From the NCBI GenBank assembly GCA_029935295.1, contig JAOZKP010000008.1, positions 1 to 16,911 on the forward strand: a stretch of 16,911 nucleotides of DNA. The letters run 5' to 3'. Positions 1-7,679 of the stretch are shown one piece after another (within the stretch, counting starts at the first letter, position 1; each line of letters starts with the position of its first letter). This stretch comes from a bacterium. GTDB lineage: Bacteria > Desulfobacterota > Anaeroferrophillalia > Anaeroferrophillales > Tharpellaceae. The notes beneath the pieces are model-generated. The model saw only the letters and a program-made list of their open reading frames with translations. It had not been told where the DNA came from and searched no databases. The position numbers were made by a program, and so were the translations under genes.

Positions 1-358
1 CGTCTCCAATAAGCAGGTTGGCCAAGGTCGAACTCTCCAGTTTAAGCCGGTGTTTTGCATCGTATTTTCTGACAAATTCAACTGCATCATCTTTGCTGTC
101 AACATCGTCTCCAGAAAAAATAATCTCTTCAGCATCGGGCCCGAGGATAGCCAAAATTTTTCCTGAATCAAATTCCCTTGCGGCATCGACAAGGGTCGCA
201 ACCGCCGTCTCCGGGGCATTGAAACCCTGGCCTTTAAGAGTGCTCTTTTCAGCAAAGCCATTACCAGCGTTCATTATGATAAAAATCATCACCGTCAACC
301 CCATCAACCATAAGTTGGTAACGGTTTGTAGTGATCTATTTTTAAGACATCCAGTCAT
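1..358 (-). CDS. DUF2950 family exported protein (5' part only)
   Basis: Only the first 119 codons lie in the window; the gene continues beyond position 1. The start is ATG at 358, with a GGGAGA Shine-Dalgarno-like sequence about 9 nt upstream. Residues 1-36 look like a signal peptide: basic residues, a hydrophobic stretch at about 17-30, and a likely cleavage after GFA at 36. The mature part carries signatures I associate with DUF2950: a PETAVATLVDAA helix near 49-60, then ILAILGPDAEEIIFSGD near 68-84 and the KYDAKHRL segment near 98-105. DUF2950 proteins have no established biochemical role. They often occur next to DUF3300 genes, as here, with 92 nt between the two and no terminator seen in the gap, so co-transcription is likely. 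Family members are usually about 300 residues, so more than half is missing because of the window edge, not because of damage. Confidence 0.8.
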   Translation of the reverse strand, partial: MTGCLKNRSLQTVTNLWLMGLTVMIFIIMNAGNGFAEKSTLKGQGFNAPETAVATLVDAAREFDSGKILAILGPDAEEIIFSGDDVDSKDDAVEFVRKYDAKHRLKLESSTLANLLIGD

Positions 359-450
359 AGTAGTATTCTCCCTCTTCAATTTGTTTGTTTCGCCCCCAAA
401 GAAGGTCTCCCCGGAGGTATAAACCTGCCAACAGTCAGATATATTCTCGA

Positions 451-1710
451 TCACCGACGACCACCACCACCACGACCGCCACCACGACCGCCGCCGCCAC
501 GACTCCGACTGGCGCCGCCACGATTACTCATATGACTGGTCCGACGACTCGAGCTGGAACTGTTAAAGGCGCTGGAGCGATTTGAGCGAGAGCGATTAGC
601 TGAAGAACGATTAGCTGAAGAACGACCGGAGACATTTTGCCTCTTGCCAGAGTTTGAACCAAGAGCCCTCTGGCTGGCACTGCGATTACTCTTCAAACCC
701 TGCTTATTGATTGAATCACGGGTTTTGCGGTTTAAGCCCTGCCCGGAGCGACCCCGACTGATATCTTTCTGCTTTGCCGCCCGGTCGGACTGACCGAATT
801 TTTTCCGGGTCGATTTATCGTTGTAGGCCACCCCTTTCCGATGATTGGAGTTATGTTTCCAGGATTTTTTGCTACCTTGGCCTTTCCGATCGCCTTGGCC
901 TTTGCGATCGCCGCGACCTTCGCGATTGACATCCTTATTGAAATTGTTAGTACGGTCAATATCGATATCGATATCACCACGCCCCCAGTTGGGACTGCAC
1001 CAGCCACCTACCCCGATACCAATCGCAACTCCGACCCCAAAGCCGTAACCCGGATAAGGAGCATACCAGCCATATGGTGGATAGTAAGGATACCCCCAGC
1101 CACCATAAACGTATGAACAGGTATAGGATGGCACGTAAACAACTTCGGGATTGGTTGACTCTATAACTATAATTTTCTCTTCAACCGTAACCTTCTGCTG
1201 CTCGCTACTCTCCAGCTTACCCGCAGCTTTAGCCTTGGCCCTGAGGGTCTGGACCATATCCATAACCACTTTCTGATCAGCAAGAAAATAGTCACCCAGT
1301 CTTTTCGTGGCATCAAGATTTTCACTCATTGAAGCCAGAACCGTAGGGAAATGACAGATCGATTTAACACTGACATCCCACTCTTGCTCTTTTAAGGCCT
1401 TATCCAATGCATCATCTTTAAGCTTCGGCTTCTCCTTAACAAAACGGGCCGCCTCAACAATCTCAAGAGGATAGGTTGCCGCCATAAACATCTGCGCCAG
1501 TAACGTATCAGGATAGAGGGCGATCGGCCCTAGAACCTGGGCAAGCTCTCCTTCGCTGGCTGAGCCACTGGAACTTGCTGTTTTAGCCGGACTTTTGGCC
1601 GGAGCTTCCGCCGCTGAGACACTCTGCACCACTACCACAGTTGACAGAAATAAACTGAAAACCACAAAAAAAGTCAGTACCTGTAGATAATTTTTACATC
1701 TCTTCATCAT
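451..1710 (-). CDS. DUF3300 family exported protein with Arg/Ser/Gly-rich tail
   Basis: A 419-residue protein. Residues 1-34 form a signal peptide with a long hydrophobic core (about 11-31) and likely cleavage after SAA at 34. Residues 55-200 match DUF3300: LAQVLGPIALYPDTLLAQ (57-73), a YPLEIVEAARFV helix (80-91), the WDVSVKSICHFPTVL segment (111-125) and NPEVVYVPSY (187-196). A Tyr/Gly/Pro-rich stretch (198-240) and a long, basic, low-complexity tail (from about 255) follow, ending in a run of Gly and Arg. The tail contains short internal duplications (see repeats). Two adjacent ATGs begin the gene; the GAGGGG motif sits better for the second (1707). Function is unknown; the protein should be periplasmic or outer-surface. 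The tail suggests binding to polyanions or cell-wall material, but that is inference. The DUF2950 gene follows in the same direction. Confidence 0.85.
   Translation of the reverse strand: MMKRCKNYLQVLTFFVVFSLFLSTVVVVQSVSAAEAPAKSPAKTASSSGSASEGELAQVLGPIALYPDTLLAQMFMAATYPLEIVEAARFVKEKPKLKDDALDKALKEQEWDVSVKSICHFPTVLASMSENLDATKRLGDYFLADQKVVMDMVQTLRAKAKAAGKLESSEQQKVTVEEKIIVIESTNPEVVYVPSYTCSYVYGGWGYPYYPPYGWYAPYPGYGFGVGVAIGIGVGGWCSPNWGRGDIDIDIDRTNNFNKDVNREGRGDRKGQGDRKGQGSKKSWKHNSNHRKGVAYNDKSTRKKFGQSDRAAKQKDISRGRSGQGLNRKTRDSINKQGLKSNRSASQRALGSNSGKRQNVSGRSSANRSSANRSRSNRSSAFNSSSSSRRTSHMSNRGGASRSRGGGGRGGGRGGGGRR
593..622. repeat. 15-bp perfect tandem duplication in the DUF3300 tail
   Basis: The unit CGATTAGCTGAAGAA occurs twice head to tail (593-607 and 608-622). 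On the coding strand it gives two consecutive copies of the same five-residue Ser/Ser/Ala/Asn/Arg unit. The repeat is in phase, so it lengthens the low-complexity tail without shifting the frame. It fits recent replication slippage. Confidence 0.9.
875..910. repeat. 18-bp tandem duplication in the DUF3300 gene (one mismatch)
   Basis: CCTTGGCCTTTCCGATCG (875-892) is followed directly by the same 18 bases with one C-to-G change (893-910). Translated on the minus strand it yields the GDRKGQ unit twice, at the start of the basic tail. It is in frame and consistent with slippage expansion. Confidence 0.85.
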
Positions 1711-1898
1711 ATCCCCTCTTCATAAAAAGTCACAAATGCAAACCATACTTGGTGTGTTTTATTACATCAGTTTGAATTTTATATCTACAAAAAAATGAAC
1801 TATCCTACTTTAGTATTAAGGTGAAGATTACTATAATGAACCTGGTGACGTCTATCCGGAATCCGACAGTTTAAGTTGGCAAGCAGCAAAGATCTTAA

Positions 1899-2909
1899 CT
1901 AATCTAACCTGACCGCAGCCAGCAAAGATACGAAAGCTAGCACCAACAGAGCCGGAGCCCATGAGTCAGAACGTTTTGCAAACCTCATGGATTCGCCCGA
2001 TGCCATGAGGTCATGTTTAACCCGTTCGACCACTTTTCTCGCAACCTTGTCACGCCCGAGCGGCCAGTAGCTACCACCACTCAAACTCGCCACGTTACGC
2101 AAAATTTCCGAATCCTGAGCCGTCCGGATAAGTTCGCCACCGGCATCACGATAGTAGCCCACAACCCGCCGACCATCCGGGGTGCGAATCGGAATCAACT
2201 CTGGACTCTCATGCCCGAGACCACAGACATAGATACGCCGGCCCGATTGCGCGGCTTTTCGGGCGATCGCTTCAATGGCTGTCGGACTATTATCAATATC
2301 TTCACCGTCTGACAGCAACAGGATAATGCCCGCACTGATATCCGGGCTCCGCTCAACTATATTCATACCGCATTCAAGACCTGAAACCAGGTTGCTGCCG
2401 GGCTCGGCCAAGGCCAGGTAATCAAGATTTTCAACCTGATAGCGACAAAAACCATAATCTGTAGTCAAGGGCACCAGCTCATAGCTGTGGGCGGCAAAAA
2501 CAAAGATACCGACTTGCTCACCACGAACTTCATCCAACAAATTCAGCACCAACTGCCGCACCCGATTAAGACGATGGTGAATCGGACGCGGCAGTTGGTG
2601 CTCCTCTGGAAATACGGCGTCCTCAGCAAGCATCGATTTTGAGATATCGATGCCGATAGCAACAGCGACACCGCGCTTTTCAAAAATCGGTTTGACCCTG
2701 TAGGTCACCGGTTCGGCAAGGGCTAACAACAGACTAGTTCCAGCCCCGACCAGTAATAGCAACGCAATTCTGCCCCCACCCGAACGACTTGGGGCAAAAA
2801 AAAGGGCTTCTCGTTGCAACCTTGTTTTTTCACTCTGCCTGAGCGCTACAAAAATGTAGAGCAGCAGCGGAATTACACCTAAAAGCCAGCCCGGATAAAG
2901 AAAAGTCAT
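1899..2909 (-). CDS. VWA-domain membrane protein, BatB-like
   Basis: A 336-residue protein with the BatA/BatB layout: N-terminal membrane segments (about 5-22 and 48-66), a VWA domain (about 80-285) facing the periplasm, and a C-terminal membrane segment (about 317-333). The metal-ion-dependent adhesion site is visible: DISKS at 88-92, the acidic LLLSDGED with Asp201, and GSN at 171-173 where the canonical Thr is replaced by Ser. The start was set at ATG 2909, because a longer frame back to 3023 would begin with TTG deep inside the preceding gene. The chosen ATG gives a 4-nt gap after the upstream stop and leaves the membrane segment at the N terminus, as in relatives. Last gene of the MoxR operon; the next gene downstream is 188 nt away. 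In Bat systems the two VWA proteins are thought to form a membrane complex with BatD and MoxR. Which of the two VWA genes is BatA or BatB is uncertain. Confidence 0.85.
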   Translation of the reverse strand: MTFLYPGWLLGVIPLLLYIFVALRQSEKTRLQREALFFAPSRSGGGRIALLLLVGAGTSLLLALAEPVTYRVKPIFEKRGVAVAIGIDISKSMLAEDAVFPEEHQLPRPIHHRLNRVRQLVLNLLDEVRGEQVGIFVFAAHSYELVPLTTDYGFCRYQVENLDYLALAEPGSNLVSGLECGMNIVERSPDISAGIILLLSDGEDIDNSPTAIEAIARKAAQSGRRIYVCGLGHESPELIPIRTPDGRRVVGYYRDAGGELIRTAQDSEILRNVASLSGGSYWPLGRDKVARKVVERVKHDLMASGESMRFAKRSDSWAPALLVLAFVSLLAAVRLD

Positions 2910-2913
2910 CACT

Positions 2914-3666
2914 CTATTTCCGAATCCGGTTGTCAGGTGGCTCGCCAACCATAAAACCGGCACTTTCCGGCAACATTGTCGCCAGATTCTTGCGCGAATT
3001 AAATCCGGCCGGCTCACCTGCAATAACCTTGGCGATTTCTGACAATTTTATATTAGTTGATAAAAATTCAAGGTTCCAGCGCGGAATGTTGCTCAACCCT
3101 TCAAACTCTGACACTCGGTCAACCCAAAAAATAGCTTTTTTAAGGTGGGTAGTCGCCATGCGCAAATGGGCTTTGACAAATTCAATCTCCCTCTCCTGAA
3201 AAAGCCCCTGCAAAGCCTGCAGCAGAGAACTTACCCCGAGTAGATTATGGACTCGCCAAAGGGCCTGAGGTGATGCAAGTTCAAGTTCCAGCAAGTGCTC
3301 GCCCTCCTGCTGAATCAGGAGCAGGAGGCTATCAAGCCTTTCAGACAAAAACTCTTCGGCTCCATCACGATTAAGCTCTTCAGCCTTATAAAGCTTATCA
3401 AAAACTGTCTCAGCCATAAACCAGCGCCGCCGCATGATGCGTATTTTGAGCCAAGGACTCTCTGAATGTAAAGCTAGAAAGCGCGCGACTGCATCCTGAT
3501 GATCACTTAATTTATCCGCCAGTTCAACATCCGCCGCAACCAGCTCTAAAGCATGATTGCGACGACCATCCCGATCGGCCAGATAGATAAGTGTCAAACC
3601 GACAAACAGGCAAAAGAGGGCTGAGATAGCAAGCAAACTGCTGCTTCTGAAACTAAAATTCATCAT
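2914..3666 (-). CDS. Membrane-anchored helical protein of unknown function in the MoxR/VWA operon
   Basis: I do not recognise this 250-residue protein. It has one N-terminal membrane segment (about 10-29) followed by a short basic stretch, so most of it should lie outside the inner membrane. The rest looks almost entirely alpha-helical, rich in Leu, Glu and Arg, without Cys or His clusters or a catalytic motif. The segment IPRWNLEFL (194-202) recalls the end of TPR-like proteins found in Bat operons, so a degenerate helical-repeat scaffold is plausible; that is inference. The in-frame upstream start at 3681 would be TTG, so ATG at 3666 (or the adjacent one at 3663) is preferred. It lies 18 nt after the upstream VWA gene stop and 4 nt before the next VWA gene, so it is surely co-expressed. 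Its position between two VWA genes suggests a structural partner of that complex. Confidence 0.75.
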   Translation of the reverse strand: MMNFSFRSSSLLAISALFCLFVGLTLIYLADRDGRRNHALELVAADVELADKLSDHQDAVARFLALHSESPWLKIRIMRRRWFMAETVFDKLYKAEELNRDGAEEFLSERLDSLLLLIQQEGEHLLELELASPQALWRVHNLLGVSSLLQALQGLFQEREIEFVKAHLRMATTHLKKAIFWVDRVSEFEGLSNIPRWNLEFLSTNIKLSEIAKVIAGEPAGFNSRKNLATMLPESAGFMVGEPPDNRIRK

Positions 3667-3684
3667 AACTATACCCGACAATAA

Positions 3685-4791
3685 CTACCAGCGGACAAAT
3701 GCCGGTAACTGCCTGAAAACCGCATAAAGGGTAAAAAAAACGAGGGCGGCAAGCATAAACCAGAACCTGGTCGGCCGGGCTACGGTCTCGGAAACCGTTA
3801 AAAGCCGGTTTTTCTCCAAAGTGTTGATCTGGTTATAGACCTTGCGCATAGTCAGCTGATCGACGCTTCCTGACATGAAAAAAAGGGCGCCGTTTTGACC
3901 GGACAAGGCATTTTTCACCGACTCATCAACCTGCTCGTCAACGGCTATGAGGTAGAGTTTGACCCCGATTCTTTTGAGCAATTTGATTAAAGCTAAGAGA
4001 TCCGGCAAACCCCGTTCACGGCCACGACTACCCTGACTGACCTTGATACGCCCATCGGTAAAAAGAATGATTGCCACCCCCCGCTCCAGACCAAGCCCCT
4101 GCAATTTTGCCGGCACCGCCAGCTCGTGATCAGATGCGCCCGCCAAAAGATAACGCATATCCTTAAGCTGAGCAAATGTCGGACGCTCCGCTTCAGGCAG
4201 CATCATAAAAACCGCCGACATCGCCAACCAGACCGCGTATGAGACATTGGTTGCCCCACCCACCGCCATCTGGCGCGCGATACGACTCGCCTTTTTCGAG
4301 TCAAGGAGATCGATTTTTTCTCTAAGGATACGCCGGTCGAGAGTCAACGGAGCGAGCAGGCGGGCGGAATTTGAGAAGGCCACCAGGCCGATCATATCTT
4401 CAGGCGGCCGCAAATCAACAAAGGATTGCAACCCCTCCCGAGCAACATCGGCCAGGGTTTCCCCAGCCCCCCCGCCCGATGTTCGTTGCCCAGATAATCT
4501 CTGCATAGAACCGGAAAGATCCTGAACCAACATCAACCAACGGCTTTCGCGGAAACTCTCATGGCGAATTTCACCATAGCGATAGTTGGCACAGGCAAAA
4601 ACCAGACAGACTAATACGATACCGGCCAGGAGGCGCAGTAGATTCAGCTGCCACCAGCCGGGTTTAAGCTCCTCTGAGACCAGATGGGCCGGAGCAAACT
4701 TGATCGCGACTCGATTTTTTTGCTGGCGACGACCAAAAAGAAATCCCAGAAAAACCAACAAAAAGAGAGCCTGGGGATATTCAAAACCCAT
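3685..4791 (-). CDS. VWA-domain membrane protein, BatA-like
   Basis: A 368-residue protein with membrane segments near 7-20, 52-68 and 344-360 and a VWA domain between about 85 and 325. All three metal-site elements are present: DLSGS at 91-95, Thr181 in GGATN, and Asp246 in LFTDGR. Between the Thr and Asp motifs there is a longer-than-usual insertion (about 197-235) containing a possible amphipathic helix. ATG at 4791 is preceded by GGGGAGAGAT, a good ribosome-binding site. The gene overlaps the BatD-like gene by 11 bp, which points to translational coupling. By family analogy it binds Mg2+ and works with the MoxR ATPase and the second VWA protein at the cytoplasmic membrane. A BatA-type role is inferred from domain layout and order, not from a diagnostic motif. 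Confidence 0.85.
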   Translation of the reverse strand: MGFEYPQALFLLVFLGFLFGRRQQKNRVAIKFAPAHLVSEELKPGWWQLNLLRLLAGIVLVCLVFACANYRYGEIRHESFRESRWLMLVQDLSGSMQRLSGQRTSGGGAGETLADVAREGLQSFVDLRPPEDMIGLVAFSNSARLLAPLTLDRRILREKIDLLDSKKASRIARQMAVGGATNVSYAVWLAMSAVFMMLPEAERPTFAQLKDMRYLLAGASDHELAVPAKLQGLGLERGVAIILFTDGRIKVSQGSRGRERGLPDLLALIKLLKRIGVKLYLIAVDEQVDESVKNALSGQNGALFFMSGSVDQLTMRKVYNQINTLEKNRLLTVSETVARPTRFWFMLAALVFFTLYAVFRQLPAFVRW

Positions 4792-5803
4792 ATCTCTCCC
4801 CTTCTACTTGACAAAATTCCCGTAACCACTCAACCAGATCGGCCCGCAGTCGGATAAATTCGGGATCAGCCCTCCTCTCAGAAGCGATAGTCAGATCAAT
4901 TTCCGCCCATATCTGCGTCAAGCTGATCAGAGATTGGCTCTCCAGAAACGGGGAGAGCCGGGAGACAAACAGAACCCCACTACCTCCGGCATCAATCCCC
5001 GACAGTTTCAACTGCAGGACAATGAATCTACGGAGCAGATGATCAACCTCGATCAGATAGTTATAATGATTTTCTACCTCTGCCAGTTTGAGGGTTTCAA
5101 GCAAAAGAGAGGCGACCTCCTGCAACCGTGCCGCCGCCCCTGACAACCCTCGCACAGCCCCCTTCTCCCGGCACCTGTGGGCGACAAAAAAGAGAACAAA
5201 GCCGAGCAACATGAAAGTCACAATAGCGTAAACATAGAGTCGAGATCGGGTCTGCCAGCCAACTAATCCGGTCGGGAAAAATCCAGGTTCATCCGTGGCA
5301 ATCAGTAACGACTTTGGCAAATCCCCCTGAGGATGCATACTCGCAATCTTGACCCCGACGCTGTTACTAACCAGCGTATGAACAGCAGGTTCAACCTCAC
5401 TCTTTTCAGCACCCTTCACTGAGAGATTACAGGTCAGAGAGAGCGGTTTCAAAGAATATTCACCGGGAGCATAGAAAAACATCTTGCCCGGCAGAACAAT
5501 CTTTTTACTTTCCCCTAATTTTAAGGTATCAAAATTTTCAATTTCATAGTCGAACAACTCTTCCTGCAAGCCTTGCGGCCGCAGGGCCAAGCGCCGCAGG
5601 GAACCGATATCAACCCCGACCCCATCACCTAAGTGCACCCGGATAACGAAGGCTATGGGGTCCCCTAAGCGCCCGCCATTAAGTGGGCATTCGAGAACCA
5701 GCTCACCGATCTCATCAGCCCTAGTCAAACTGACTGCGGCGGGTCCGAGATGACAGCTCAGCACCAGAACGATGCAAAATAAAATGGGGAAAAATCGATT
5801 CAT
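4781..5803 (-). CDS. BatD-like membrane protein with signal peptide
   Basis: A 340-residue protein with an N-terminal export signal (about 1-29) that contains a weak lipobox-like VLSC at 14-17. It has a periplasmic beta-rich part (about 30-185), one membrane segment (about 189-209) and a cytoplasmic helical domain (about 220-340). The YAPGEYSLKPLSLTCNLSV stretch (111-129) resembles the end of a BatD beta-sandwich domain. The C-terminal VDHLLRRFIVLQL (253-265) resembles the helical region of BatD/DUF4381 proteins. It is shorter than many BatD proteins, which carry several beta domains. ATG at 5803 lies 2 nt after the DUF58 gene stop. The gene is placed exactly where BatD or DUF4381-type genes occur in MoxR operons. 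It probably bridges the cytoplasmic MoxR/DUF58 part and the periplasmic VWA domains. Assignment rests mainly on architecture and context. Confidence 0.65.
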   Translation of the reverse strand: MNRFFPILFCIVLVLSCHLGPAAVSLTRADEIGELVLECPLNGGRLGDPIAFVIRVHLGDGVGVDIGSLRRLALRPQGLQEELFDYEIENFDTLKLGESKKIVLPGKMFFYAPGEYSLKPLSLTCNLSVKGAEKSEVEPAVHTLVSNSVGVKIASMHPQGDLPKSLLIATDEPGFFPTGLVGWQTRSRLYVYAIVTFMLLGFVLFFVAHRCREKGAVRGLSGAAARLQEVASLLLETLKLAEVENHYNYLIEVDHLLRRFIVLQLKLSGIDAGGSGVLFVSRLSPFLESQSLISLTQIWAEIDLTIASERRADPEFIRLRADLVEWLREFCQVEGERYGF

Positions 5804-5805
5804 AC

Positions 5806-6687
5806 TTAAACTTTATCTGCCATCAGATCATTAACCTTAAGGATAAAATCATCGGCTGGGGTGATAACCGCAGAGACCACTCCGGCCCGTTGCAAAATCT
5901 CTTTCTGCTGCTGCAAAAATACCTGCATGGCCCGATTGTAACTCTGCCACTTACCCAGGTCAAGTTCACAACTGACCCCGGTCTCGGGATTCTTACAGGA
6001 GAGCAGACCGGAGAGCCCTGTAGGCATCTCTTTTTCAACCTCTTCCAAAAGTTGCAGAGCGGTAATTTCATAACCATCAATCATAAATTGACCTTCAGGC
6101 AGAGGGTCAAGAAAGTCTGACAAGAGAAAAATTAAGCCCCGAAAAGGCAGACCCTCTAAAAAAGAGCTCACCTCATCATAAGAGAAAGACGAACCGGACT
6201 CAGGTTGGTGGCCGGCCAGGGCCTCGACCAAATCAAAGAAAGAGTCACTTCCGCTATGCGGTGGCAGGTAAACCAACGGCCCATCAGCCCACAACAGAAG
6301 ACCACAAGGGTTGTTACTGACAATTACCGACCAAGCCACAGAAGCAGCAATATTATCAGCTAAAAGAGCTTTACGGCCCCAGGCCATTGAACCACTGAGA
6401 TCGCAGACCAGGAGCATATTGTAATGACTTTCAGCTAAAAATTCCCGAACATAGAGTTTGCCGGTCCGCCCCAATGCTGACCAATCGATCCGGCTTGCCA
6501 GATCTCCGGGCTGAAAGGCCCGCAAACCGTCAAATTCATAACCACTACCAGGTTTGCTACTCTCCCAATCGCCGGGCAAAATTTCGCCGACGCGCTGATG
6601 TGCAACAATTTTCAGGAGCTCATCCTTGTTCAGGAGCCCAGAGTTCAGGGGTCCTGATACCGCATTGGTTTCATGAAAATTTGCCAT
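5806..6687 (-). CDS. DUF58 domain protein (MoxR partner)
   Basis: A 293-residue soluble protein. The DUF58 core is clear: GSGYEFDGLRAFQPGD (47-62), then RIDWSALGRTGKLYVREF (66-83). The VWA-like strand MLLVCDLSGSMAWG follows (91-104) with a DxSxS metal-site motif at 96-100. No membrane segment is evident, so the protein should be cytoplasmic, working with the MoxR ATPase encoded just upstream. ATG at 6687 overlaps the moxR stop in the sequence TGATG, a coupled start. A TTG one codon earlier is possible but less likely. DUF58 genes almost always follow moxR genes, and the pair is thought to act in folding or metal-dependent activation of client proteins. The molecular activity of DUF58 itself is not established. 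Confidence 0.92.
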   Translation of the reverse strand: MANFHETNAVSGPLNSGLLNKDELLKIVAHQRVGEILPGDWESSKPGSGYEFDGLRAFQPGDLASRIDWSALGRTGKLYVREFLAESHYNMLLVCDLSGSMAWGRKALLADNIAASVAWSVIVSNNPCGLLLWADGPLVYLPPHSGSDSFFDLVEALAGHQPESGSSFSYDEVSSFLEGLPFRGLIFLLSDFLDPLPEGQFMIDGYEITALQLLEEVEKEMPTGLSGLLSCKNPETGVSCELDLGKWQSYNRAMQVFLQQQKEILQRAGVVSAVITPADDFILKVNDLMADKV

Positions 6688-7679
6688 CAACAGGCCTTAA
6701 CCTGGCCCAGCAGACGCTCGATCAGGATCTCCGGCGCCAGCTGTTCCGCCCGCGCCCGATTATTGAGCAGCAGACGATGTCTCAGCACGTGGGGCAGAAG
6801 GTTCTCAACATCGGCAAAATCGACAAAATCCCGGCCTCGACAAAAAGCCCGAGCTTTACACAAAGCGAGTAGCGATTCAGGCGCTCGCGACGATGCTCCG
6901 AGCCTGAGGTAGTCGTGAACCCCGGCAATAAATCCACTCTCACCAGACAAACGAGGACGACTCGCAAGACAAAGTTTCAACATATAGTTCATAACCGTAT
7001 CTGAAACCCCGATCTGAGCATGGACCTTCGCCTGCAACGAAACTATCTCAGATACAAAAAATATGGCTGAAAGGTCGGCAAAGCGCTGGTCAAAATCACT
7101 ATTCTTACGTTGCAGAAGCAGTAATTCATCGGCATACTCAAGGTATTCAACCTTGAACTTAACCATGAAACGATCTACCTGGGCTTCGGCTAAAGGATAG
7201 GTTCCAACCTGCTCAATCGGATTCTGAGTCGCTAATACCATAAATGGTTGGGGCAGTGAAAAATGCTCATCTTCTAAACTTACTTTCTTCTCCTGCATCG
7301 CCTGCAGCAAGGCCGACTGAACCTTGGGCGAGGCCCGATTGATCTCATCAGCAAGAAAAAAGTTGCAAAATATAGGCCCTTTTCGATAGTTGAAAACTTC
7401 ATCACGGACCCGATAGACCATGCTCCCGAGAATATCACCCGGCATCTTATCCGGAGTAAACTGAAAACGATTAAAATCCCCTCCGAAAACCCGGGCAAAG
7501 GTCTCAACCACCAGACTTTTTGCGACCCCGGGCACCCCTTCGAGAAGAATATGACCTCGAGCCAACAGGGTGTAAAGTAAGATATCCAGCAGCTCTTCCT
7601 GGCCGACGATAACACTGCGCAAATCCGCTCGCAGACGTTCTAACTTCTCACTGATCTGGATGGTTCTCTGATTTTCCAT
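6687..7679 (-). CDS. MoxR-family AAA+ ATPase
   Basis: A 330-residue ATPase. Walker A is GVPGVAKS (48-55), with the Ala at the sixth position that is typical of MoxR proteins. Walker B is FFLADE (107-112), followed by the family hallmark INRASPKVQSALLQAM (113-128). ATQNPIEQVGTYPLAEAQVDRF (150-171) contains sensor-1 Asn153 and the arginine at 170. A helical lid domain follows from about 240. ATG at 7679 is preceded by AAGGAAGGAT, a strong ribosome-binding site. It is the first gene of the six-gene operon ending at 1899. MoxR ATPases act as chaperone-like machines with VWA-containing partners, for example in cofactor insertion or envelope stress tolerance. The client here cannot be read from the sequence. 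Confidence 0.95.
   Translation of the reverse strand: MENQRTIQISEKLERLRADLRSVIVGQEELLDILLYTLLARGHILLEGVPGVAKSLVVETFARVFGGDFNRFQFTPDKMPGDILGSMVYRVRDEVFNYRKGPIFCNFFLADEINRASPKVQSALLQAMQEKKVSLEDEHFSLPQPFMVLATQNPIEQVGTYPLAEAQVDRFMVKFKVEYLEYADELLLLQRKNSDFDQRFADLSAIFFVSEIVSLQAKVHAQIGVSDTVMNYMLKLCLASRPRLSGESGFIAGVHDYLRLGASSRAPESLLALCKARAFCRGRDFVDFADVENLLPHVLRHRLLLNNRARAEQLAPEILIERLLGQVKAC

Noticed and set aside
455..700. CRISPR-like or satellite repeats suggested by the repetitive bases
   Set aside because: The repeats are short, in frame and explained by the Gly/Arg/Ser codons of the DUF3300 tail. There are no spacers or conserved repeat units of CRISPR length.
2910..3023. N-terminal extension of the second VWA gene into the preceding gene
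   Set aside because: It begins at TTG, overlaps a coding gene by more than 100 bases, and would put a non-signal segment before the membrane helix that normally begins these proteins.
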